Assembly (NCBI GenBank): GCA_030445275.1
Contig: JAUCSE010000088.1
Span: 1 to 64,000 of the forward strand
DNA: 64,000 nucleotides
Direction of reading: 5' to 3'
Origin: Mucilaginibacter sp.
GTDB lineage: Bacteria > Bacteroidota > Bacteroidia > Sphingobacteriales > Sphingobacteriaceae
The translations under genes were made by a program, and so were the position numbers. This document shows positions 36,487 to 43,858 of the stretch, piece by piece. A model generated the notes under the pieces. That model did no database searches and had not been told where the DNA came from. It was given only the letters and a program-made list of their open reading frames with translations. Position 1 is the stretch's first letter; each line of letters starts with the position of its first letter.

Positions 36487-36507
36487 TGTGCTGTATATAT
36501 TAGCACA
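36487..36507. promoter_or_regulatory. Dyad TGTGCT-n9-AGCACA upstream of the operon B channel
   Basis: A perfect inverted repeat with 6-bp arms and a 9-bp AT-rich spacer (gtatatatt) lies directly upstream of the OMF start. It is the best candidate operator for operon B; the ChrB-AraC regulator next door is the likely but unproven binder. Confidence 0.4.
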
Positions 36508-36537
36508 ATGCTATGGGAATTTCAAACTCCAAAATAG

Positions 36538-36565
36538 AACGGATTTTACCTGGGTAGAACCCGTT
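36538..36565. terminator. Hairpin directly after the ChrB-AraC stop codon
   Basis: AACGGATTTTACC and GGTAGAACCCGTT pair at 12 of 13 positions around a tight TG centre (the innermost pairs must open). It starts at the base after the stop on the minus strand and is followed by a short T-rich stretch, so it likely ends or attenuates the regulator transcript before operon B. Confidence 0.45.
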
Positions 36566-37405
36566 TTACTTTTTGGCTATATTTTTTTTGTAGTCGGATG
36601 CTTTCATGCTCATTTGTTTCTTGAAGATCCGGTTAAAATGGCTTTGGTCGGAAAAACCAGTCAGGTAGGCGATTTCCGATAAGGAATAATCGGTAGTTTC
36701 CATCAGGGTCATGGCTTTTTCGATCCGCATTTTTCTGATGTAATCTCCAAAGGAAAGATTCTCAAAATACTTGGAAAACTCCCTTGACAGGTAAGCAGCG
36801 TTGATATCTAGTTCCTCGGATACCTGCTGTAAACTCAAGCTTATATTAGTATCAATTTGGTCCTGAATCATCTCCCTGATCTCCTTTGCCCATTTTGGTA
36901 TCTTTTTAGAACCTTTTTGTTCAAGGAACTTATTGAACAATTCCAGCCAAAGCTGCCCCACAGGTTCTTGTGTGTGCTTTTGCTGATATAGATACTTCGC
37001 CCAGGTATAGAGGCCATCATATATTTTCATACCCAGGTCCAACAATTCATGATCGTCTTTGATGTTTTGCGATAGTCCCAAAAAAACAGCTGATAATCCT
37101 GCCGCCTGCGGCGCAAAATCAAAACGATCGGTATCCGCTCCACGTACGATGGCTGCAATCCGGAACAACGCTTCGTCTTTTAAGTGATGCTTCTTTAGAA
37201 AATAGTCAAATGAACACTGGTCTTCATAATGGCTATATTCTACATCCGGTATATCAAAGGGAATCGCTTCTAATTCGTTCGCTTTGATCAACACCTGATC
37301 TAACGGTACATAAATGATCTCGCCTTCCGGATCAATAAACCTTTTGATCAACCAGGGACAGGCAATACGGTCTATTTTGGGACGTTCACGGGTGATCCAT
37401 TTCAT
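36566..37405 (-). CDS. Regulator fusing a ChrB chromate-resistance domain to an AraC HTH (279 aa)
   Basis: Residues about 1-135 (KWITRERPKIDRIACPWLIKRFIDPEGEIIYVP through SYHYEDQCSFDYFLKKHHLKDEALFRIAAIVRGADTDRF) match the chromate-resistance ChrB domain (PF09828). Residues about 180-279 are an AraC-type double helix-turn-helix (LSLQQVSEELDINAAYLSREFSKYFENLSFGDYIRKMRIEKAMTLMETTDYSLSEIAYLTGFSDQSHFNRIFKKQ). The ATG at 37405 is preferred over the track start at 37501 because the domain begins there. It directly precedes the RND operon B on the same strand. Sensing of chromate or another anion or metal by the N-terminal domain and activation of the efflux operon is the natural inference. Confidence 0.88.
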   Translation of the reverse strand: MKWITRERPKIDRIACPWLIKRFIDPEGEIIYVPLDQVLIKANELEAIPFDIPDVEYSHYEDQCSFDYFLKKHHLKDEALFRIAAIVRGADTDRFDFAPQAAGLSAVFLGLSQNIKDDHELLDLGMKIYDGLYTWAKYLYQQKHTQEPVGQLWLELFNKFLEQKGSKKIPKWAKEIREMIQDQIDTNISLSLQQVSEELDINAAYLSREFSKYFENLSFGDYIRKMRIEKAMTLMETTDYSLSEIAYLTGFSDQSHFNRIFKKQMSMKASDYKKNIAKK

Positions 37406-37612
37406 AATGATCAAAGTTAAAAATCTAAAGCAGCATTGATGAAGGTCTATTGATAGTTGCCAAATCAGTACAGCAGATGAGCGGGCCATAAATACGTACA
37501 AAATCTGTAGGAAACTGGGAATTATGATCTTTTAAAATAATAGTTTAATTAATGATAGCTTATGAGGTAAAATCACCCGGAAACAGTAGGTCTTTACTAT
37601 CTTTGCTTTGGA

Positions 37613-38011
37613 ATGCTTAAAAGAATACTCTTCTCGTTTATGGCCTGTCTCTTTTTAGGGAGCAGTATTCTATTGCCATTGGGGGATTTTTCCCTAATGC
37701 GTGATCTTCCTGAAATGTACAGGAATTATTCCAGGATCACCACCCAGGAAGAGTTAGGTGTGATTGACTTTATCGGCGACTATCTATTGCATGGTAAAGA
37801 AATATTCGGTAACAACGAACATGATAAGGCGCAAGCCAATGGTAATAGTGTTCAATTTCAGCACCAGGCCAGTTCCTTAAACGTTGTCCTTCTGCATCAG
37901 CCTATCAGCTTGCTGTTTACACCTGAATCCCTGGTGTCACATCCGCTGTTCAGCCAGCCGTTCCGTACGTCCGATTATCGTGACGAACTGTTCAGACCGC
38001 CGCTTGCCTGA
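37613..38011 (+). CDS. Small exported protein preceding a TonB receptor (132 aa)
   Basis: Hydrophobic N-terminus (ILFSFMACLFLGSSILLPLG) suggests a signal peptide; the mature part is polar with several His residues (LLHGKEIFGNNEHDK, FQHQAS, LLHQP, SHPLF). No family recognised. A TATCTTTG sequence at 37598 resembles the Bacteroidota -7 element but lies very close to the start codon and has no obvious -33 partner. The gene ends about 100 bp before the receptor start and overlaps its long track ORF, so the two are probably cotranscribed. It parallels the small protein heading RND operon A. Confidence 0.6.
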   Translation: MLKRILFSFMACLFLGSSILLPLGDFSLMRDLPEMYRNYSRITTQEELGVIDFIGDYLLHGKEIFGNNEHDKAQANGNSVQFQHQASSLNVVLLHQPISLLFTPESLVSHPLFSQPFRTSDYRDELFRPPLA

Positions 38012-38114
38012 TTTCAGTCCGCATCTTAAAATTTATTTTCTATTATTTCATCCGCCTGTCTTGCTATGCATTTCCATCAGCGTGGACATGGCTCTATTCA
38101 TATATCCATTATCC

Positions 38115-40295
38115 ATGAAAAGAATTTTCATGCTCGTTGCCTTTATGCTATTCTATGATGGCGTAATGGCCCAAAATACTTATAGAGCGAAAGTAATCAA
38201 TGATCAAACCAAAACGATACTTAAAGGTGCTACCGCCACCATTCCTGATTTAAAAAAGACCATTGCCGCTGATACAAGCGGATTGATCATCATACCTGAT
38301 ATCCCTAACGGCAAGTTTGAAATTGAAATTACTTATGTTGGTTTTGGCAAAAGTGAAAAGGTTTACAGCTTTCCATTGCAGCACCCGGATCAGCTCCTTG
38401 AAATCAGCCTGGAACCCTCCTCCGGCGAATTGGCCGAAGTAACCATCCAAACTACGCGTACCAACCAGAACCTGCGGGATGTCCCGACAAGAATAGAAGC
38501 ACTTCCTTTAGAAGAACTGAACGAAAAAAGTACCATGCGACCGGGTGATATCAAAATGCTGCTTGGTGAAACTACGGGTATCCATGTACAGCAAACTTCT
38601 GCGGTAAGCGGAACAGCCAGTTTCCGTATCCAGGGTTTGGACAGCCGCTATACCCAATTATTGCAGGATGGGATGCCGCTTTATTCCGGATTTTCTGGTA
38701 ATTTAAGTTTATTACAGATTAGCCCGCTCAATTTAAAACAGGTTGAATTTATCAAGGGATCAGCCTCTACCTTATATGGTGGTGGTGCCATTGCGGGGCT
38801 GGTTAATTTAATCAGCAAAACACCAGAGAAAACGCCTGAACTTACCCTATTAATGAATGGCACCAGTGCTAAAGGCACGGATGCAAGTGTTTATTACAGC
38901 CAGAAGTGGCAGCATGTCGGCACAACTATCTTTAGCTCCTATAACTACAATGGCGCTTATGATCCATCCCATACCGGGTTAAGTGCGATACCGCAAACCA
39001 ACCGTTTCAGTATCAATCCAAAGGTATTCCTATACATAGATGATCATAATACGGGTTGGTTCGGCGTAAATACTACTTATGAAAATCGTTTCGGTGGCGA
39101 TATGCAGGTAATTGATGGAAAAGCAGACAACATTCATCAATATTTTGAGCGCAATAAAACGTTCCGGTTTTCCACCCAATTATCTTTTACCCATAAAATT
39201 GATGAGGAAAGCCGGATCAACTTTAAAAACACCATCGGTTATTTTGACCGGCAATTAGCAGAGCCCGGATTTAACTTTAAAGGCAAACAGTTTTCATCCT
39301 TCAGCGAAGTGAATTATGTGCGCAACGGTGAAAAAGCTTCCTGGGTGGCCGGAGCCAATTTGATCACCGATCATTTTACGGCGCAGCCGCCACAAAACGC
39401 TTTAAGCTATAACCAAACCACTTTAGGCGCTTTTGTGCAGAATACGTTTAAAGCTACAGATTGGTTCTCGCTCGAAAGCGGGGTTCGGCTGGATAAAAAC
39501 ACACCATCGCCGGATAAACCATCCAGTGGTCTTTTTCTTCTGCCGAGGGTAAATGCGTTATTTACATTAAGCGACCATTTGACTAGTCGCATCGGCGGCG
39601 GCTTGGGTTATAAAATGCCAACTTTATTTAACGACCAGAGCGAACAGGATGGTTACCAGCATATCCAACCATTGAATATTGGGAATACCCAGGCGGAGCG
39701 ATCTTATGGATTAAATGGTGATCTGAATTACCGCAGTAAGCTTGGTGATGAAGCGGTTCTCAATATTAACCAATTGTTCTTTTATACGAAGGTAGACCTG
39801 CCTTTGATCCTGCAAAATAACAGCTTTGTAAATGCCGCTGGTCACCTGACCACACAAGGTGCGGAAACCAATATTAAACTGGTCATGGATGAACTGTTTT
39901 TTTACCTGGGATATACCTATACAGATACCAAACAGCATTTTAATGGCCAAAGCAGCATGCAGCCTTTAACGCCTAAAAACCAATTCAGTTTTGATGCCAC
40001 CTATGAGATCGAGGGTAGTTTCCGTTTTGGTGCTGAGAGCTTTTATACCGGACAGCAATTGTTAAGCGATGGCGCAACGGGAAAAGGATATGTAATTTTT
40101 GGTTTATTGGTTCAAAAAATGTGGAAACACCTGGATATTTTTGTCAATGCCGAGAACCTGACCGATCAAAGACAGACCCACTGGGGGAATATTTATACAG
40201 GGAGCATTACCAATCCAAACTTCAGGGACATTTACGCGCCATTGGATGGTGTGATCGTGAATGCCGGAATTAGAATCAAATTGCTCAACAAATAA
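38115..40295 (+). CDS. TonB-dependent receptor, metal/siderophore type (726 aa)
   Basis: Signal peptide MKRIFMLVAFMLFYDGVMAQ starts at the ATG at 38115; the track start at 37884 would run through the preceding gene. A carboxypeptidase-like domain (about 20-105) is followed by a classical plug (RDVPTRIEALPLEELNEKSTMRPGDIKMLLGETTGIHVQQTSAVSGTASFRIQGLDSRYTQLLQDGMPLYSG ... KGSASTLYGGGAIAGLVNLISKTP) and a 22-strand barrel ending VIVNAGIRIKLLNK. The plug resembles BtuB/CirA-like receptors. It is divergent from the ChrB-AraC gene and near the CDF fusion, so transport of a metal complex is plausible but inferred. Confidence 0.92.
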   Translation: MKRIFMLVAFMLFYDGVMAQNTYRAKVINDQTKTILKGATATIPDLKKTIAADTSGLIIIPDIPNGKFEIEITYVGFGKSEKVYSFPLQHPDQLLEISLEPSSGELAEVTIQTTRTNQNLRDVPTRIEALPLEELNEKSTMRPGDIKMLLGETTGIHVQQTSAVSGTASFRIQGLDSRYTQLLQDGMPLYSGFSGNLSLLQISPLNLKQVEFIKGSASTLYGGGAIAGLVNLISKTPEKTPELTLLMNGTSAKGTDASVYYSQKWQHVGTTIFSSYNYNGAYDPSHTGLSAIPQTNRFSINPKVFLYIDDHNTGWFGVNTTYENRFGGDMQVIDGKADNIHQYFERNKTFRFSTQLSFTHKIDEESRINFKNTIGYFDRQLAEPGFNFKGKQFSSFSEVNYVRNGEKASWVAGANLITDHFTAQPPQNALSYNQTTLGAFVQNTFKATDWFSLESGVRLDKNTPSPDKPSSGLFLLPRVNALFTLSDHLTSRIGGGLGYKMPTLFNDQSEQDGYQHIQPLNIGNTQAERSYGLNGDLNYRSKLGDEAVLNINQLFFYTKVDLPLILQNNSFVNAAGHLTTQGAETNIKLVMDELFFYLGYTYTDTKQHFNGQSSMQPLTPKNQFSFDATYEIEGSFRFGAESFYTGQQLLSDGATGKGYVIFGLLVQKMWKHLDIFVNAENLTDQRQTHWGNIYTGSITNPNFRDIYAPLDGVIVNAGIRIKLLNK

Positions 40296-40361
40296 AGCAG
40301 AAAGTAAACAGAAATTCAGCTTGGATTCGGTTAATCAATGACAATGAACGAGCAAAATTAT

Positions 40362-40399
40362 AAGATACTAAACCTGCTCGTTGCGGGGTTAGTATCCTT
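40362..40399. other. Imperfect hairpin downstream of the receptor
   Basis: AAGATACTAAACC pairs with GGTTAGTATCCTT at 11 of 13 positions around a loop containing TGCTCGTTGC. There is no T tract. It falls inside a 70-codon ORF (40338-40550) that I do not accept as a gene. The remaining 40296-40595 shows nothing else. Confidence 0.35.
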
Positions 40400-40595
40400 T
40401 ACGGATTTTGAGGCGCAAAATGGGCCGGGCAATCTAAGTTTGATGTTAATAGAAACAATCAGCTTGCTAAATGTCAAAGGCCGGATACTGTTGTCCGCTA
40501 CGGGCGAACAGCAGAACGAATGCAGCCACGATAACTGGCAAATCCGGTAAAAGGAACTTTTTAGGATACGACATGCAACGCCTTTTGGTTTTATT

Positions 40596-41918
40596 TTATT
40601 TGGCGGCTTTCGTATAACCGATCAGTTTTCCGCCCGATCCCCTGATCAACTGCACCGCCCAGCTGGTGATCACCAAGGCCCCAATCAGGCCGCTGATGTC
40701 ATCGAGCCAGTACAATTGATAATACCAGCCGATACATAAAGCAATAATCGCGGTGAAGCTCGTCAGTCCGTCTGCCAACACATGCAGGTAGGCCGCCCGG
40801 ATATTGTCATCATGGTGATCATGGCCGTGATGGAGCATTTTAGCACAGATGGCATTGACGACCAATCCAATAACAGCGACGATGATCGCCTCGCTGAATT
40901 TGACGGAAGTGGGGTGGATCAACCGCCCAATGGATTCGATGGCCATGATCACTGCGATGAGTTGTAATACGATCGCGCTTGCAAAGCCGGAAAGGGATAA
41001 TACATTTTCTTTTTGAAAGGTATATTTCCCGGACCCGGCGTGCTTCCGGGTAAATAAATAGGCCAGCCAGGTCAGTCCAATGGCGAAAACATGGGTTGAC
41101 ATATGCCAGCCCTCGGTGGTCAGCGCCATGGAACGGCTATAATAACCGACCCCGATCTCCAGGATCATGGTAAACACCGTCAGATACACCACCCACTTAC
41201 TCGTATTCTCGTAATCATCGGCGTGTTCATGCGGGTCGACCTGCTCCTTGGCTGACGTTTTGTGATTTATAGCCTCGTTCCGGGATAACAGCTCCTGCAA
41301 GTCGTCGCAGTCTTTCGCTATCCATTCGGTGCAGACCTCCAAAGGGTTCCTTTTTGATACTGCTGTAATCGGCTTGACCGGATAACCGATATAGAAAAAG
41401 CCAAGCAACTTATCTTTGGCCTGAAGCCCAAAATAGGGTTTAGCCTCCTCAAAATAGGTGATCCCGGCAGTAGTCCAGTAAGCCCCCAGGCCGTAGGCGG
41501 TGACCGAAAGGAACATATTTTGCACGGCACAGGCTACCGCTGCTATTTCTTCGTTTTCCGGTAGTTTACCATTTTCGTCGCGGCGCATCCCAATGGATAT
41601 GACATGAGATGACATTAACGGGTACTCGCGCATTTTACGGTGCCGGTCTTCATTGTAGCTTTCCCCTGCGTACTGATGATAAAGGTTGGCCTGCAGATCG
41701 CCAAAATATTTCAGGCCTTCACCGGTAAATACCTTGAAACGCCAGGGTTCGGTCTGCTTATGATTAGGGGCACGTATGGCATTCTCCAAAATCTGCCGAA
41801 TAACTTCGTCGGGGATATGTTTTCCCCGGATATACTGATACGGGTAAATGCTGCGCCGGTGCTTGATGATGGCGTTAAGCTGTTCCGTATCATATTGCGC
41901 TTCAATCTCCGCTTCCAT
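40596..41918 (-). CDS. Nitroreductase fused to a DmeF-like cation diffusion facilitator (440 aa)
   Basis: Residues about 10-200 are a nitroreductase-family flavoprotein: HRRSIYPYQYIRG (FMN phosphate-binding Arg pair), APNHKQTEPWRFKVFTGEG, and AVACAVQNMFLSVTAYGLGAYWTTAG with the C-terminal FFYIGYPV strand. After an acidic, His-containing linker (about 201-238) comes a complete CDF transporter (about 240-437) of DmeF type: TTEGWHMSTHVFAIGL in helix 2, KYTFQKENVLSLSGF, a His-rich loop HHGHDHHDDN, and HVLADGLTS (HxxxD) in helix 5. One uninterrupted frame spans both. The canonical Asp of helix 2 is Glu here. A single protein coupling reduction to metal export is implied. A divergent AraC gene lies 81 bp away. 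Confidence 0.9.
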   Translation of the reverse strand: MEAEIEAQYDTEQLNAIIKHRRSIYPYQYIRGKHIPDEVIRQILENAIRAPNHKQTEPWRFKVFTGEGLKYFGDLQANLYHQYAGESYNEDRHRKMREYPLMSSHVISIGMRRDENGKLPENEEIAAVACAVQNMFLSVTAYGLGAYWTTAGITYFEEAKPYFGLQAKDKLLGFFYIGYPVKPITAVSKRNPLEVCTEWIAKDCDDLQELLSRNEAINHKTSAKEQVDPHEHADDYENTSKWVVYLTVFTMILEIGVGYYSRSMALTTEGWHMSTHVFAIGLTWLAYLFTRKHAGSGKYTFQKENVLSLSGFASAIVLQLIAVIMAIESIGRLIHPTSVKFSEAIIVAVIGLVVNAICAKMLHHGHDHHDDNIRAAYLHVLADGLTSFTAIIALCIGWYYQLYWLDDISGLIGALVITSWAVQLIRGSGGKLIGYTKAAK

Positions 41919-41999
41919 AAATTATGTATTGAAGCGAAACTACTATTTAATGGCAAGGTACAACAGGTAAAAAACCGCTCTTTTTCGGTATTTTAGCAC

Positions 42000-42848
42000 A
42001 TGGAATTATTTAAGGACATTGAAATCACCCTGCGTACCATCCAATCGTCCGTTTCTCCAACTCACAGCCATCATTATTTTGAATTGTTATATATTCTGGA
42101 AGGCACAGGTATCCATACCATTAACAGCAATCATTATCCTTACGGGAAAGGCAACTTGTTTCTATTGACACCAGAAGATACACACAGTTTTCAAACGGCT
42201 TCGGATACCCAGTGCTGCATCATTGATTTTACCAAAGGGCTTTTCTCGAAACGGCACCGCAGGGAAACCGACCGGGCAGAGATTACCGAATTCTTTGTGC
42301 GTATGGAGTACATATTTCATAACCATCAGAATCTGAAGGGTCATATTGAAATGAACCTGCAAGAAGCGGGTTTAACGGATAAACTAATCATGCAGTTGGT
42401 TACGGAAAAAGAGCGGTCACGCATTTACAGCAGTATTATCATTCAAAACATCGTTTTTCTACTATTGAATATTATTGCCAGACTGATCCAGGAAAATATC
42501 GCCGGGGAACTGAAGAGTGCAGGATTAAAAAACATCATTCACGAAATAACCACTTATATACAACAGCATGTCTATCAAAAGGAGCTGCTTAAACTGGAGA
42601 ATCTGGCGCACCAATTTCATAAAACGCCGGATCACCTGAATCGTTATTTTAAAAAACAAACCGGGCTGACGCTCAAAACATATATCAACCGCTATAAGTT
42701 GAACCTGGTCGAAACACGCCTGCATTACAGCGACCTCACCATTTCCGAAATCGCTGATGAAATGGGCTTTACAGATGAAAGCCATTTAAATAAGGTTTTT
42801 AAAAGCGCTTTGGGTCAAACCGCTAAAGCGTACCGGAAAAGTTTATAA
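42000..42848 (+). CDS. AraC-family transcriptional regulator (282 aa)
   Basis: The N-terminal cupin-like sensor (SPTHSHHYFELLYILEGTGIHTINSNHYPYGKGNLFLLTPEDTHSF, about 17-65) is followed by a helical linker and a C-terminal AraC double helix-turn-helix (LENLAHQFHKTPDHLNRYFKKQTGLTLKTYINRYKLNLVETRLHYSDLTISEIADEMGFTDESHLNKVFKSALGQ). The cupin has the His-x-His pattern expected of a small-ligand or metal pocket. Its divergent position makes the nitroreductase-CDF fusion its likely target. Confidence 0.92.
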   Translation: MELFKDIEITLRTIQSSVSPTHSHHYFELLYILEGTGIHTINSNHYPYGKGNLFLLTPEDTHSFQTASDTQCCIIDFTKGLFSKRHRRETDRAEITEFFVRMEYIFHNHQNLKGHIEMNLQEAGLTDKLIMQLVTEKERSRIYSSIIIQNIVFLLLNIIARLIQENIAGELKSAGLKNIIHEITTYIQQHVYQKELLKLENLAHQFHKTPDHLNRYFKKQTGLTLKTYINRYKLNLVETRLHYSDLTISEIADEMGFTDESHLNKVFKSALGQTAKAYRKSL

Positions 42849-43043
42849 GTGGATGGCGACTATTTTATCGCCTTCTTCGCCATATCCCTAAATTTAATTA
42901 GTGGAATAGTTATGGGCGATATGGAACTGTTACCCTAAGATTTGAAGTCGTATCCAACTATTTGGACCTCATCTGAATTGTCGAAATCGTGAAGTGAGCG
43001 GCTGAATGATGTAGAGTTGAAAGATTTATTCGGGGATATTGAT

Positions 43044-43313
43044 TTATTTGATAAATCGGTAAAAATGCTTGTTATAGCCAACTGATCTTTTCTCAACCAA
43101 ACCGGCTTCAACCAGCTTTTTTAACCTGGTATTAAAAGAACTGATACTTAATTCATAACCCGCTGTTTTCATTCCAAACCAAAGTGCTTCTGCATCTTCT
43201 TCTACAGTACGGTTTTTTATGTACGACACGATCTGATCGGTTCTCCGGTTATAGTCCTCCTGTTTTTTAGTGATTCGAGACTTGGAGGACCTGTATTGCG
43301 ATTGATTGATCAT
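43044..43313 (-). CDS. Small Fur-like winged-helix protein (89 aa)
   Basis: The sequence VSYIKNRTVEEDAEALWFGMKTAGYELSISSFNTRLKKLVEAGLVEKRSVGYNKHFYRF resembles the N-terminal DNA-binding winged helix of Fur-family repressors (helix-turn-helix in which AxALWxxMKxxG and SxSSxxxRLKxLVEAGLV are the key pattern), but the metal-binding dimerisation domain is missing. Small proteins of this kind occur in Bacteroidota. It could be a stand-alone DNA-binding protein. No partner gene is adjacent; its possible role near the metal-related genes is only suggestive. Confidence 0.65.
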   Translation of the reverse strand: MINQSQYRSSKSRITKKQEDYNRRTDQIVSYIKNRTVEEDAEALWFGMKTAGYELSISSFNTRLKKLVEAGLVEKRSVGYNKHFYRFIK

Positions 43314-43858
43314 CTGATTCCTTTTACTTTTCTAATGGCGATGACTTTTGAAAACCAATTAAAAGTTAAATTTCAAATTTGGAGTAAATCTGTAGTTCGT
43401 AAATTGATTAATTAAACAACGATGAGATAGATGCATTTTTGAAGTACCGAATGCCTAGCGGCCGTATAAATATCCTGTTAACATGCTTTCTAATAAAAAC
43501 CCACCTAAGCCGAGCTTATTAAAAAAACACTTCATCATGGAAGAGTTCCAACTTCATAACAAACAAATGAAGGCCGTATGTCCATTGAACCGATTAACAA
43601 AGTATTTTGCGAAATACCTGAGTTTGGATACTGATATCTTTTGTGCAATATACTAATAGGTCTGATGTAGTGATACCGGACACCTGCGGTGATTACATTG
43701 TCCGTATTCGTACGGCTGCTTGTAAAAATTCGTTCTATTCAACTGTAAAACAGATAGCGGAGCTACTGGCATAGTAATTGTCTGAGTCGATAAGCAGACT
43801 TAGCGCATTTTTTGGAGTTCAACAGGCTCTACAACTTATAATAATCAAAATCATAATT
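43314..43858. other. Intergenic region without a supported gene
   Basis: I see only short open stretches, for example a 39-codon plus-strand reading from 43538 (MEEFQLHNKQMKAVCPLNR...) that I cannot support, and nothing resembling a mobile element or RNA gene. The TTG start used by the ORF track at 43778 for the next gene lies here and is not credible. Confidence 0.5.

Noticed and set aside
37598-37605. TATCTTTG as a Bacteroidota -7 promoter element
   Set aside because: Good match to TAnnTTTG but only 7 bp before the start codon and without a -33 element, so not listed as a promoter.
40338-40550. 70-codon plus-strand ORF after the TonB receptor
   Set aside because: No recognisable domain or coupling; it contains an imperfect hairpin and has no opposing evidence of translation.
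43538-43657. 39-codon reading MEEFQLHNKQMKAVCPLNR
   Set aside because: Too short, no homology recognised, flanked by non-coding sequence.
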